Counted from the stretch's first letter, positions 12,451 to 24,649 are shown. The stretch is DNA of 64,000 nucleotides from Ceratotherium simum simum (GCF_000283155.1 NW_004454178.1:5193384-5257383); one strand, 5' to 3'. Numbers and translations: made by a program. Notes: generated from the letters alone by a model not told the origin.

Positions 12451-12807
12451 TGGCTATATTGGAGAGAATTAAGTAACCAATTTGGGGCAATCTATTGGTC
12501 CTTATGATTTCCCTTCTGCAGAATCTTTAAACCATTATGCCCACTAGTTTGAGCACAGCTGCAAAGATTGATTTCATGTACTTGTAATTTAATACGTTTA
12601 ATACTTTTCTATTGGTGTCTGGTTATATAGAGACTTGATAGAATGTTAGGAATTGGCAGGTCAAATAGATGTTTGCGCTACTTCCTGCTGTCTACTCCCA
12701 CAATAAGAAACAAAAACATGATAGAGAGTATTTAGGAAAATAATAAAAGTAAGAATAAAGATTAGAGCCCAGGAAATTAAGAAGATACAAATTGGAACGT
12801 TTATTTT
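12451..12807. other. Single-copy sequence
   Basis: Nothing recognised. It ends at the target-site duplication of the next ERE. Confidence 0.4.
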
Positions 12808-12820
12808 AAAATTTCTGTGA
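12808..12820. repeat. ERE target-site duplication, left copy
   Basis: AAAATTTCTGTGA occurs here and, identically, at 13127-13139 on the other side of the ERE. A perfect 13-base match shows an L1-mediated insertion with little decay since. Confidence 0.9.
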
Positions 12821-13126
12821 GGGCCGGCCCCATGGCTTAGCGGTTAAGTGCGCGCGCTCTACTACTGGCCACCTGGGGTTCGGATCCCAGGCGTGCACCG
12901 ACGCACTGCTTCTCCGGCCATGCTGAGGCCTCGTCCCACATACAGCAACTAGAAGGATGTGCAACTATGACATACAACTATCTATTGGGGCTTTGGGGAA
13001 AAAAAAGGAGGAGGATTGGCAATAGATGTTAGCTCAGAGCCAGTCTTCCTCAGCAAAAAGAGGAGGATTAACATGGATGTTAGCTGAGGGCTGATCTTCC
13101 TCACAAAAACAAACAAACAAACAAAC
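12821..13126 (+). mobile_element. ERE SINE, long form with two tail modules
   Basis: Head 'gggccggccccatggcttag', B-box GGTTCGGATCC at about 12877-12887, and the body 'agcaactagaaggatgtgca' through 'ggggctttggggaaaaaaaa'. Unlike the other copies of this subtype in the window, it then continues with 'ggaggattggcaatagatgt' and 'tcagccaaaaagagg'-like tail units, ending in (AAAC)n. About 306 bases, flanked by a perfect 13-base duplication. A Pol III transcript is possible in principle from the internal A and B boxes, but there is no evidence of expression. Confidence 0.95.
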
Positions 13127-13130
13127 AAAA
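13105..13130. repeat. (AAAC)n tail of ERE
   Basis: Five to six AAAC units form the 3' tail of the ERE; such tails are a common source of microsatellites. Confidence 0.9.
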
Positions 13131-13139
13131 TTTCTGTGA
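13127..13139. repeat. ERE target-site duplication, right copy
   Basis: Identical to 12808-12820. Confidence 0.9.
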
Positions 13140-13999
13140 GTCTTTTTGTTGCCTTCTCTTCACTCCCATGCCACTTGATATTTCTCGACCATCTTCCCTT
13201 GAGTTCTCTGACAGTCCTAGCTGCTTAAATTGTCTATAGTTTCACTCAAACACTAGCAGGTAAAGAACAATCAAATTCCAAATGACAGCATCTGTGACTT
13301 GTTCCTTTAATTCTTAAAACTTGAAAATATTGACTTCCACTATTTCAGGGACTTCAACGGCAAATGCCTCGTCTTTTGAAAGACTCCCTATAGGAAGATA
13401 AAACTATTCGCTTCTCAAAGAATAAGCAAGCGGAACTTCATTTTGTAGCCCACTATTGAGACAGATAGATGAGTATGTCCTGGGCAGATTAAGACTGGGT
13501 TAAAAATTAGGTTCAAGGTCATACATTAATGAAATATATCCTCTTGATTACAAACTCTATTTTACCCATGAGGATTTTTAAAGGCTATCTCAATGATTTC
13601 TCAGTAATTTTTACTGTTTGTAAGAATGTCTCAGTAATCTTCCCAGCACAAGGAAGACGACATTATCCAGATTGGCCATCCTCTAAGCTGCATTACATTC
13701 CTGGAAACCTACTGAGAGGAGTAAAATTTCAAAGCCTAAATCATGCCTCCCTAGAGCTTGCAGACTCCTTACATTGCATCTCATGGGTATATGATTATGT
13801 GTAATTTAAATAGAAGACTAAGGTTATTCATGGAAACTCGGTGGAGACTAAAATTGATAAATGAATGAATGAATAAGTTAAGGCAGGAATGGGTAAAGTA
13901 GTAGGCATTGTTTTACATGCTGTAGGATGAGTAGGTTAGACCAAAGTAAACCCGTAAAAGGTAAATTTGTCTGTAAAATAGACATTTGTTGGGCAGCTA
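13140..13999. other. Single-copy sequence, no gene recognised
   Basis: A 91-codon plus-strand frame at 13529-13804 contains no recognisable domain and lacks any context; treated as chance. A short TGAATGAATGAATAA run is at about 13862-13876. Confidence 0.4.
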
Positions 14000-14205
14000 G
14001 ATCAGTTACTGTACACATACAATTTCATAAAATCTTCCCAATAATCCTTTTATAGATAAGACTGAGGCTTAGAAACTTACTTATCATTGGACCACATGGC
14101 TCGAAAGTTGTAGCACCTATATTCACCACTGTTTCCTGTTCAAAGCCCATGCTCTTTCCACTAAACCACACAGCCAATGTGTGCTCTATGAGCAGACTAC
14201 CTGGG
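14000..14205 (-). mobile_element. MIR SINE
   Basis: Reverse MIR: 'cttttatagataagactgag', 'ccacatggctcgaaagttgt' and 'atgctctttccactaaacca' follow the core-to-head order in reverse. Confidence 0.75.
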
Positions 14206-14344
14206 TGCAACATTGTCATTCATATACTCCATTAACAAAAGGCAAATTGAATGGGGGCTTGGAGCTCTAGAAGAAGCTCATAGGATTCCATAGGCTTTAA
14301 TCCCTAGAGATATGCCCTGCACTCTACCTTTAGTTTTCTTATTT

Positions 14345-14840
14345 TCTCTGGTTGCATTGGTGAGGACCAGCTCAGTTGCAAATGACAAAAAACCTAGCTC
14401 TAGTTGCCTTAAGCCAAAAAGATTCACCTAACTGAAAAATAGAAGGGCACCTGGCTCTAGGCTGAATCAAGGGACTCAGACAATATGAGGACTTGATTTT
14501 TTGTCATTTCTGTGTTCTGTATTTCTCTTGTTGGTTGCATTTTGAGGCCCGTCATAGTGACAAGATGGCTGCCAGGAGGTTCAGGCTTTCTTCCTCATAT
14601 GTCTATATCTAGTGGAGGATAAGGGAATGGATAGATCTTTTATCTAATATAAGTATTTGATGTGACTCACATTGGCCTGAATTGAAAATAAACAGACTCC
14701 TGAACCAATCCCACAGGAGAGAAGAATGCAATGCTCAGTTGGCCAAGCTGGAACAACATCCTCATTCCTGAAGATGGGGATGCAGACAATACCACCAGAG
14801 CCACATGGTAGTGAGGATGGGTATTTTCCCAAAGAAAATA
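14345..14840 (+). mobile_element. Unnamed old interspersed repeat, family A
   Basis: Shares an ordered series of phrases with 38335-38790: 'gcaaatgacaaaaaacctag', then 'aactgaaaaatagaag', then a 'gacaagatggctgccaggag' segment. I recognise it as a widespread mammalian repeat of LTR-like character but cannot name it reliably. No coding capacity seen. Confidence 0.55.
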
Positions 14841-15874
14841 AGAGGGCTATATGCAGAAAAAAGATCAATGTTTCTTAATGTCAAAAAACATGACATTTCC
14901 ACTCCAGTTCAGAATTAGGAAGAAAATAGAAATACTTGATAAAAAAGTCTGTGTGCACATGCACCAAAGCTATAGATGTTTGCCAATAACAGTGACAAAC
15001 ACATCATGGATAATTTAAAACCAAGCAAACTTTGAAACAAAATATACCATGGTCGTGCTTCTGCATGTTCAACTCATACCCGATAAGTGAGAACCACCTT
15101 TGTATACAAGAAATCCTGATGCAGACCATCACCCAAAGACAGATGACCGATTGAAGAGACCTAGAACACAAGTCCTATCTTCAATAGACTGGTATTCTTT
15201 GTCATCATGGTGGGGATAATCTCTCTATTTGCTTGGAACATCTATTAGCTTTTCTTAGAACACAGTTTGAGAAATGGAGCATTTTTATGCAGCCTCCTCA
15301 GTGAATATTCATTGTAAAAATACATACAGAGATACACCTAGTTTATGCAGTTTCCTAATGTCCTGAGTTTGGGAGGGAAAGCACTAAGTTTTACAATTTC
15401 AGTGGTATCAAAAAATTGGCCCACTTTTCTTGTCTTCCCCGTGACCTTTGGGAAATGTGGTCAAGGTCAGGGGACAATGTACCTATGGAAGCGAGCAAAG
15501 CTAAATGATCATCTTGGTCTCATTAGCACCTGTCTAGGTGAGCTAATCAATTAGAAACAGGTTTCCTAATACAATGAGGAAAGAACTTAATCATCACAGA
15601 CACCTCTCAAAGATGTCATGCCAGTCTGAAAATTTTCTCCATGAAAGATCAAGAGTCTGTGGGTTTAAAATGAACAGATTGTTGATATCAGTGTAATCCA
15701 ATTTCCAATAATATTTTTGTTTAATTACCATCCACATTGTAACAGTGAAAGAAAAATAGAGAAAAGAGAAAATATGTTACTCTTTACATAGAAGGCAGAT
15801 CATCTTTCCTCACCTTGTAAGAGAAGAGGCTCTTTCATATGCATAGAAGCTTACCAGTCAGCTAGCCTAAAAGA
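14841..15874. other. Single-copy sequence
   Basis: No gene or repeat recognised. The longest frame (69 codons at 15345-15554) has no recognisable features. Confidence 0.4.
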
Positions 15875-16085
15875 AGAGGGCAGCACGGCATGCTAGGAAA
15901 TGATGAGGATGTGGCATAGAGGACGGGAGTTCAATTCCATTAGCAGGGCGACCTTGAGCAAGTCACTTCATCTCTATCCGATTCGGTTTTCTCAGTTGCA
16001 AAATGAAGTCAACAAGACCTCCCCTGCCTGCCTCCTGAGTCTGCTGTGAGAGTTAGATGCGTGTGAAAGTATTTTGTCAAATATG
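15875..16085 (+). mobile_element. MIR SINE
   Basis: Forward MIR: 'gaccttgagcaagtcacttc' then 'tctcagttgcaaaatgaagt' and 'tgctgtgagagttagatgcg'. The tRNA-related head is present but degraded. Confidence 0.8.
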
Positions 16086-16214
16086 AGTTATAGGAAGACA
16101 AAAATGCATACTTGTAGAAAAATATTACAACATTTGAGGGGAAAAATACTTTCTATTATTGCGTAAGTAAGCCATTCATTTTTGTTCCCTGATCTTTCTT
16201 TTTCAAAACCATGA

Positions 16215-16440
16215 AGGCCATTGAATAATATAGTGAAGTGGTTACGAGCAGAGCCTGACTCTCCGCTGTTACTTGTGTGACCTTGAACCAGCTCTTTAAT
16301 CTCCCAGCACCTTAGACTCCTCATGTGAATTGGGGAAAAGAATACATTCCTCATAAAATAATTATGAGGGTTAAATGAGATAACGTACGTAAAATGCTTT
16401 GCATAGCACCTGGCACATAATAAATGCCAGCAATTTATTG
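16215..16440 (+). mobile_element. MIR SINE
   Basis: A second forward MIR about 130 bases after the first: head 'agtgaagtggttacgagcag', core 'gtgaccttgaaccagctctt', and end 'gcacctggcacataataaat'. Nearly complete. Confidence 0.85.
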
Positions 16441-17028
16441 TGTCTATTATCAGGAAGGGTATGAGATGCTGTTTACCTCAGGCTTGCTTCTCCCGGCTTC
16501 CCACCCTGCTGAGGTCTCTACGATTGCCGAAAAAGCTCCATGCGGTGCCAAGCAGGACAGAAATCTTTGGTTCACTGTGGAAATGAAGGAATACAGGAAG
16601 AAACGGATTCCAGTTTTAGCAAACCATTCTCTCTAGCACACAGTGGTCTCACCAAGGCCCCTGAATCGATGCAATTTGCTTATAACTGTTCAGCAAGCTA
16701 CTTCTCTGGCCCCCAGAGCCCCTGTTTTGAAAGCTTTACATTGCCTGTGTAAAAGCCCTTCTTCTGGCTCTTAGATCCCGACATCTTCCCAAAGAAATTC
16801 TCTCTTTGTTAGACGTCAATGGGACTTAAAAAGAAGGCATCTGTTGAGAAGTTTCTTCATGACGTTATAGAATTGTAGCATCTTATGCCTAAATGGACCA
16901 GTGACGGCAAATTTAAATGCCTAGAAAGGCCAGGCAAGTAACATAAATAAATGAAGTAGGGCTTGTGTTCTTTCAGTAGGGATTCTCTTTGTTAGCATCT
17001 TAAAACCAAAGAGGTAGTCTTCATTTTA
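16441..17028. other. Single-copy sequence
   Basis: Two overlapping 70-codon frames at 16424-16752 in different phases have no recognisable features. Nothing else seen. Confidence 0.4.
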
Positions 17029-17042
17029 AAAAGAAATGTGCT

Positions 17043-17272
17043 GGGCCAGACCCGGTGGCCCAGTGGTTAAGTTCAGCACGGTCCTCTTTGGCAGCCAGAT
17101 TCAGTTCCCAGACGCGGACCTACACCACTCGTCAGTGGCCACGCTGTGGCAGCGGCTCGCATACAAAATAGAGGAAGACTGGCAACAGATGGTAGCTCAG
17201 GGAGAATCTTCCTCAGCAAAAACAAATTTAAAAACTTAATTAATTAATTGAATTAAATAAGTAAATAAAATA
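17043..17272 (+). mobile_element. ERE SINE
   Basis: Head 'gggccagacccggtggccca' then 'gtggttaagttcagcacg', B-box region degraded to 'gattcagttccca', and tail 'agctcagggagaatcttcct'. Flanks AAAAGAAATGTGCT (17029-17042) and AAAAGAAGTGTACT (17273 on) are an imperfect target-site duplication, implying an older copy than the ones with perfect duplications. The A-rich tail has degenerated to TTAATTAATTAA/AAATAAAAT. Confidence 0.88.
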
Positions 17273-17284
17273 AAAAGAAGTGTA

Positions 17285-17700
17285 CTCATCTCATATATTT
17301 TTGAAACCTTTGAATGTCTTGACTTTTATTTTGTCCACTTTAGATAGAGATGTGGAGACTGCAAAATATACCCATACTATAAGAAAATCGACAATAAGCA
17401 CAGTAAGTGGAACTAGCCTTTAGTTCCAATGTTGGGGAGACAATAAGGAGTGGAGGAGACTGAGACAAATGAGAGAAAGCACATACCCTGTGAAATGGAG
17501 GCACCATTCTGCTCTGGTCTGTTTTGCCATGTAAGAATGTGAGACCGGTATTAAGTCTTCCAATTTTTAAATGGAAGTCAGAAATTTGATTTTTAAGTGA
17601 AATCTCCTATCTTTTTAGCATTGGCTTGGAAAAATTTAAAAACATAATGCAGGTCAACAAAAAAATATTTGTAGGCCAAATGTGGCTTTGTGATTGCTGA
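17285..17700. other. Single-copy sequence
   Basis: Nothing recognised. Confidence 0.4.
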
Positions 17701-17818
17701 CAATTTCAGGAGCCCTTGTTGCAGAGAAGTAACTAATTGCAGAGGAGGCTACGTGACTTTCTCAAGGTCACAGTGATATTGGCAAATCCAGAAGTTGAGC
17801 CCCAATCTCCTGGGCCCC
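17701..17818 (-). mobile_element. MIR SINE fragment
   Basis: 'gactttctcaaggtcacagt' followed by a 'gccccaatctcctgggcccc' stretch is the reverse MIR core and head. Partial. Confidence 0.55.
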
Positions 17819-19370
17819 AGCCCAGGAAAATTAGTCTGTCTTCTCTCATCTAAACCAGCCACAATGTTGTTGACAATAGAATGCATGAGGATAGAACAGA
17901 ACAGTTAAACATATGTGTTCTTATTATTTCTTTCAACTTTATTTTTCCCTCAAGGAATTTTTCCATTTTTTCATCTCTTATCCAGGACATGATAAGACCC
18001 CCTTTCTCCTTTCTTAGTGTGATAATCATTCTCACACTGACAGAAAGCAATATCCTGCCCGATAGCTAATGTCTTTGTAGATTTAAGGAAATATACTGCA
18101 GCCAATATGCAGAGAGGTTTGGTACAAAAAGTACATATTGTATCATTTAAATCAATATTTTCAATGATATATATTTAGAACAAAATCATGCACATTCCAA
18201 CTGCTAGCTTGCATAGTTTTTAACACTCAGTATGAAACTTACAGACCACATATTGACAGTCTGGTCAAAATGATAGTTTCCATACAGCATAGCAATTGCA
18301 AAAATACTCATTTAGTTACAGATCAGGGCACCAAATGTCAAATACTAATAAAAAGAATTTTTTTTGGATGTAGTACATCTAATTTATCCAGCCTCTCATG
18401 CTCTGATGAGCCACAGGCTTAAACTAAAGAGATTACTTGTGGTTACCTGGTGAGCTAATGCCACCCAACCCAAGAGCTCTCTGACAGCAGGTGCTGAATA
18501 ACAAATTATTAGGTAGTGGGGAAACAGTGATTAAAACCTGAAGCTGGCCTTGTTACATCTGTAATTATATTTATTCAGCGAATTTGGAAGAGAAACTACA
18601 TTTTCCTCTGGCTTCCTCATACTCCCTCTCTTTTTCCTTTTGAGCTATTGAAGTACTTTTATATTTCATCTACTTATTAACAGTGTGGAAACTCAGTAAG
18701 AAAAGCTGAACCTCAAACATTTATTTTGTCAATTGGTTATGCAGTTGGAACCAAGGTGTTCTCTCCACATCCAAGGGCATTAATTAACTTCTCTTAAGCG
18801 TCTAAGCCTCTTTTAGAACCCCATGCTCGGGGAGATTGGCTTTTATGATGAAATCAAAAGTACTGAAAACAAAAAAAAGAAAAAGGTCGCCAATGTTAAT
18901 TTGTCTTCCATCTGCTAGAGGCATATGACACCTCCAGCTAATACCACCCTTCAGGAGAACTGAAGCATCAGGAATACGTATGTAAGGGGAAAAGGGATAG
19001 ATCTCAATTAATCAGAGAATGCCATTTGTAAGAACACTCCACTCCCTAATGAGGCTGTGGACTGACTTCTTACTACCCCATAACAATGTTGAAAAATTCC
19101 CCAAGGAGTGGAAGGGGCCAGGATGTTCTCTCCTCCAGCTCATCACGTTCCTGGAAGCTACAGCTATGCATTCATATTGCAGGCGAGCCTTGAGAGATAT
19201 GTAGAGGTCATCCTTGGTTCAACTCCAATAGCAACTTGTTTTTCTGGCACAAATCTTTGGTATGAGATTTACAACACCTCCTTGATTTATAAGAAAATAT
19301 CCTTTGCTCCTTTGACTACAACCTCAGGGAAGGAGCAAATCCTGCTTCGTTTCATCATGGTCCCTGGAAC
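17819..19370. other. Single-copy sequence, no gene recognised
   Basis: The interval has no recognised repeat. A 117-codon plus-strand frame at 19108-19461 runs into a MIR and so cannot be an intact conserved protein. No exon-like signal stands out. Confidence 0.45.
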
Positions 19371-19605
19371 CATAACAAAAACTATAGCTAACATATGTAG
19401 AACACTTAGTATTTTATGGATGAGGTCATTTAATCCTCACAAGCTTATGAGGCAACTATGATTATTATTATCCCCATTTCACAGTTGAAGACACTAAGAC
19501 TTAAAAATCTTAGGTGTCTTGCCTAAAATCACACAACGAGTAAATGAGGTGGCAGAATTTGAACCTAGGAAGGCTGACTCTTATCCCTGCATTATCCTGA
19601 ACATA
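19371..19605 (-). mobile_element. MIR SINE
   Basis: Reverse MIR: 'tcatttaatcctcacaagct', 'ttattattatccccatttca', 'cagaatttgaacctaggaag'. Near complete. Confidence 0.88.
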
Positions 19606-19719
19606 CAATGAAAAGCCTCATCTTTCTTTAAGTTTCATTCATTCCTAGATAATAATACCACTGCAACATTGAAGGAACTATTTAGGCTATTTCCCAGCTG
19701 TGATTTGTTTTTTAGGGTT

Positions 19720-22438
19720 TTTTTTTTAATTTGTTTGTTTCACTTTTCTTATATATATTTATTTTATATTTATTGTGGCAAGAAGATTTAACATAAGATC
19801 TACTCTCAACAAATTTTTAAACGTAAAATACACTGTTGTTGACTGTAGGTACAATGTTGTACAACAGATTGCTAGAGTTTTTCATCTTGCCTGACTGAAA
19901 CTTTATAACTGTTGATTAGTAACTTCCCATTTCCCCTCTCCCCCTAGCCCTTGGCAACCACCAATCTACCTTTGATTCTCCGAATTTTATTATTTTAGAT
20001 ACCTCATAGAAGTGGAATCATGGAATATTTGTCTTGCAGTGGCTGGCTTATCTCACTTAGCATAATGTCCTCACGGTTCATCCGTGTTATTGCATATTAC
20101 AGAATTTCCTTCTTTTTTAAGGCTGAATAGTATTCCATTGTATGTCTATACCATATTTTCTTTATCTATTTATCTGTTGGACATTTAGGTTGTTTCCATA
20201 TCCTGGCTATTGTGAATAGTGCTGCAATGAACAAAGAAGTGCTAATATCTCTTTGAGACCCTCATTTCAATTCTTTTGGATAAATATCCAAAAGTGGGAT
20301 TGCTGGATCATATGGTAATTCTATTTTTAATTATTTGAGGAAACTTCTGTGTTTCCCATAGCAGCTGCATCATTTTGCATTCCCACCAACAGTGTGCAAG
20401 CATTTCAGTTTTTCCACATCCTTGCCAACACTTACTGTCTTTTGTGTTTTTTTTTGATAATAGCTGTCCTGACAGGTGTGAGGTGACATCTCATTGTGGT
20501 TTTGATTTGCATTTCCCTGATGATTAGTGACACTGAGCATTTTCTCATATACCTGTTGGGTATTTGTATGTCTTCTTTGGAAAAATGTTTATTCAAGTCC
20601 TTCGTCCATTTTTAAATCTGGTCATTCATTTTTTTACTATTGAGTTTTAGGAGTTTCTTACATATTTTGGAGATTGACCCTTCATTAGATATATGGTTTA
20701 CAACTGTTTCCTCCCATTCCACAGATTGCTTTTTCACTCTGTTGATTGTTCCCTTTTTGTGCAAAAGATTTTTAGTTTGATATAGTGCTGCTTGTTTGTT
20801 TTTATTGCCTGTGCTTTTGGTGTCATATCCACGAAGACCAAGACCAATGTCATGAACTTTTCTTTCTTTCTTTTCCTCTATGTTTTCTTCTAGGAAGTTT
20901 ACAGTTGGGTCTTATGTTTACATCTTTAATCCTGTTTGAGTTGATTTTTGTGTATGGTGTAAGATAAGGGTCCACTTTCATTGCATATGGATATAAGTTT
21001 TCCCAGCACCAGTTGTTGAAGAGACTATCCTTTTCCCATTGTGTATTCTTGGCTCCCTTGTCAAAGATGAGTTGACTGTACATGTATGAATTTATTTCTG
21101 GGCTCTCTATTATGTTCCATTGGTCTACAAGTCTGTCTTTATGCTAATACCATACTGTTTGGGTTACTGTAGCTGTGTAATATAGTTTGAAATCAGAAAG
21201 TGTGATGCCTCCAGCTTCATTCTTCTTTCTCAAGATTGATTTGGCTACTCATGGTCTTTTGTAGTTCCATATGAATTTTAGAGGGTTTTTTTTTTCTATT
21301 TATGTAAAAAAATGCCCTTTGGATTTTGATAGAGAATGCATTGAATCTGTAGATTGTTTTGAATAGCATGGACATTTTATTGTTTTTCAGTCCATGAACA
21401 CAGGACCTCTTTTGATTTGTTTGTGTCTTGTTTAATTTCTTTCATCAGTGTTTTATAGTTTTCAGTACACATGTCTTTCATCTCCATAGTTAAATTTATT
21501 CCTAAGTATTTTACTCTTTTTGGTGCTGTTATAAATGGGATTGTTTTCCTAATTTCCTTTTCAGTTAGTTCACTGTCAGTGTATAGAAATGCAAATCAAT
21601 TTTTATGTTGATTTTGTATCCTGCAACTGTACTGAATTCTTTCATTGGTTCTAAGAATTTGTGGGTGGAAGGGTCTTTAGGGTTTTCTATATATATGCTC
21701 ATGTCATCTGCAAACACTGACTTTTACTTCTCCTTTTCTGGTTTGGATGTCTTTTCTTTTTCTTGACTAGTTGCTCTGGAGAAGACTTCCAGTACGACGT
21801 TGAATACAAGTACTGAAAGTGGGCATCCTTGCCCTCTTCCTGATCTTAGAGGAAAAGCTTTCAGTTTCCACTGTTGGTGTTAGCTGTGGGCTTTCTATAC
21901 GGTCTTTGTTATGTCAGGGTAATTTCCTTCTTTTCCTGGTTTGTTGAGATTTTTTATCACGAAAGAGTGAATTTTGTCAGACATTTTCTCTGCATCTATT
22001 GAGATGATTGTGTGTGTTTTGTCCTTTATTCTGTTAATACGGTGTATCACATTAATTGATTTTCTTATGTTGAACCATCCTTGCATCCCAGGGATAAATC
22101 TCACTTGGCCATGGTGGATGATCCTTTTAATGTGCTGTTGGATTCAGTTTGCTAGTAGTTGCTGAGGATTTTGGCATCTATATCCATCAGGGATATTGCT
22201 CTGTAGTTTTCTTTCCTTTTGATTTCTTTGTCTGGCTTTGGTATCAGGGTAGTGCTGGCCTCACAAAATAAGTTTGGAAGTATTCCTTCCTCTTCAATTT
22301 TTTGGAAGAGTTTGAGAAGGATTGGTGTTAATTCTTCTTTACATGTTTGGTAGAATTCTCCAGTGAAGCCGTCTGGTCCTGGCCTTTTATTTCTTGGGAG
22401 GTTTTGGAAACAGCTGTGTTAAAATGTCGTTTTTTTTT
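19720..22438 (-). mobile_element. LINE-1 (L1M/L1MA type), 5'-truncated
   Basis: Reverse L1 beginning with the 3' UTR ('tggcaagaagatttaacata' near 19777-19796), then the ORF2 C-terminal region and reverse-transcriptase region, ending near 22438 by 5' truncation. Length about 2.7 kb. Frames are broken by stops and small indels. Confidence 0.9.
20330..22430 (-). pseudogene. L1 ORF2 relic (C-terminal and part of RT)
   Basis: Minus-strand reading at 21895-22104 gives a reverse-transcriptase segment containing [19 protein letters not shown] and IISIDAEK, matching the region upstream of the catalytic site. Reading at 20850-21083 gives a C-terminal segment containing [12 protein letters not shown], typical of the part just before the cysteine-rich end. 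The conserved AEKAFDKI-type motif is changed to AEKMSDKI. Several in-frame stops separate the pieces; the endonuclease region is missing because of truncation. Confidence 0.85.
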
Positions 22439-23931
22439 TCAGATGATGTTTTGCATGTAGTTTAGTGATCAAGGCTAACATAGATTAGGAACAAATGCAA
22501 GTTTATTTTTGACTCTTACCGTCTCTTTAAATTTCTACACTGTAAGTTACCTTTCTCAGCTCTTAAATGAAAACTCAGCCAGGACTTTGGTCACATGAAG
22601 TCACACACGTAGCCTCAACTCATTAATTAGAATGTCTAGTCCAAGATATTCATCAAAACTCCAAACCTGATTTAATGTCAAATCTCCATTTCTCCAGCTT
22701 CCATCTGGAAGCTAGGAATGGGTGAGAAGGTGTGGTCCTACTGCTATGTGCTTTTCCCTATGTTTTCCTCTTCTCCCCACTCCCAAACTTCGCTTTCCAC
22801 TGAGGTTTCCCCGCCCTCCAGGCAACACTACTAGGCAGAACCCAAGACAACCCCACATGGGTTCACTTTCTCTTGTAGCCCACAGCTGTGTGGTGGGAAA
22901 TACTCAAGCCCCTCTTGCTTTGACAAATGTCTCCAAGCAGCAGCTCTCTCCTCGTTCTGCCACAAAAGGAGCCAGTCAGCCATTCACTTGCCCTCGTTAT
23001 TTCCCTAATCCCTAAGCCACCTTAGCTTTCCAGGTGTAGGTCAAGCACCAGTCTTCTATATCTCCCAAATGGAGGAGACTTATTTCAAAGCTCTCAATTA
23101 GGCCCCCTCATTATGTCTGGGGTCACGAACTAGTACCACCACATATTCCTCTTCCAAAGTGGGGTGAGGACTCAGGCAGAACAGCTATTTTGACAAAAGT
23201 CACTCTCCACTCTGATCCACTTTCCACACCCTCTAATATCCTTGATCTTGCAGAGGAGCCCAAAATCGTGGAACAGCTTGCTTCTTTTGCAAATTCTGCA
23301 CGTGGGTGAGGTCATCTCAAACTCTTTTGTTATCATGCTATCACAAGATTCAAAACTGATGGAGCAAACTTCCCATCATAATATCTTTTACAGTTATATT
23401 CATAGAACACCAACAATATTATATTTTACTATTTCACTTTATTCCTAAAAATGTCTTTTCTTCTTACAGTCATTGTGTTTATCATCTTAATGATGCATAA
23501 TATTCCCCGTTATTTATTTTCTGTAACTATGTATTTATCCCTTATAGTTGGGCCTTTTTTATTGTAAAACTTTGAAGTTTCATCTCTTTTTGCATCCACA
23601 AAAAAAGTAATCAAAAATATAAAACCTATTAAAGGGTCTACTTTCTCAAAGAATTGATTGTTTCTAAATTTTTTTATAATCAGGAAGTGGAGCAAGTAGT
23701 AAGAACGTTAGACCAAATGTAATTTTATTAGTTTCTATGTTTTAGTATTTTTAAAAATAATGACTAGTTCCTGATTTTCTATGCTAATAAAAGAGATAGA
23801 TAACTTGAATTAACAAAACTAGAAAACCCCAAAAGTCACTTATTTTTGGTGGTGTTTTAAAGTTAAAGTTAACTAAATGCAAGGAAATAACTAAGTTCTC
23901 ATCCCCATATCATATCAAAAGAGGAACAGTT
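22439..23931. other. Single-copy sequence, locally more GC-rich
   Basis: Between 22700 and 23230 the sequence is less AT-rich than its surroundings and carries a 97-codon plus-strand frame (22722-23015) rich in proline and serine. No domain, signal peptide or splice context is visible. It may be a decayed LTR or simply unique DNA. Confidence 0.4.
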
Positions 23932-24178
23932 GGGGCAGGCCTGGTGACATAGTGGTTAAGTTTGCATGCTCTGCTTCAGCAGCCTAAGGTTCACAAATTT
24001 GGATCCTGGATGCAGACCTACGCACCACTCATCAAGCTGTGCTGTGGTGGCGTCCCATATACAAAATAGAGGAAGATGGGCACAGATGTTAGCTCAGGGC
24101 CAATCTTCCTCAGCAAAAAGAGAAAGATTGGTGATGGATGTTAGCTCATGGCCAATCTCCCTCACCAAAAAAAAAAAA
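23932..24178 (+). mobile_element. ERE SINE
   Basis: Head 'ggggcaggcctggtgacata' and 'gtggttaagtttgcatgctc', degraded B-box 'aatttggatcctgg', body 'tggtggcgtcccatatacaa', tail units 'gatgttagctcagggccaat' repeated twice, then an A-run. Flanking 'agaggaacagt' and 'agaggaggacaa' look like a decayed target-site duplication. Confidence 0.92.
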
Positions 24179-24239
24179 AGAGGAGGACAATTTGATGATG
24201 GTTTCGGTACATTCTGAATGTCTCTCTAATTATAAAACA

Positions 24240-24492
24240 AAGGGAGATATATTAATTCAGGTTCATCTGCAAAAAGTGCCCACAGAATAGTGTTCAGACA
24301 GTTTAGAAATGTATTTCTCTTTCACATTCAAGAAATCTAGAAGAAATCAGTCCAGAGTATGTGTAGCATTTCTTGGGGTCAAGACCCAGAGGTCCATCTG
24401 CCCAGCGAAAAAATCAAGGGATTTATTTCTGACAAAAAAGGAAAGAAGGGATTTTGGAGGACAACTAGCAGTCTCTGCCACAGGAGGATAAA
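24240..24492 (+). mobile_element. Unnamed old interspersed repeat, family C
   Basis: The sequence 'gaaatgtatttctctttcac' and the terminal 'caactagcagtctctgccac' belong to a widespread mammalian repeat that I cannot name with certainty. A longer copy of what looks like the same family is at 44785-45600. Confidence 0.5.
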
Positions 24493-24649
24493 GTGATTTA
24501 TTTACTCTTATAACCTAAAACCAAATATGGAGTACTCAGCCAAGTGGGAAGCAGACTATAGGGACAGAGAGAAATGCAAACTCCCAAAAAAGGTACCAGC
24601 TTAGAAAATGATGATAGGGATGCACAATAATCACCCTAATGTCCTCCCT

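Noticed and set aside
12821..12900. Possible functional tRNA gene
   Set aside because: The tRNA-like head and B-box belong to an ERE SINE with tail and target-site duplication; no complete cloverleaf with acceptor stem was visible.
23966..24217. 83-codon plus-strand open frame
   Set aside because: It lies almost wholly within an ERE SINE; similar peptide strings with QSSSAK recur in other ERE copies, showing that the frame is a by-product of the SINE sequence.
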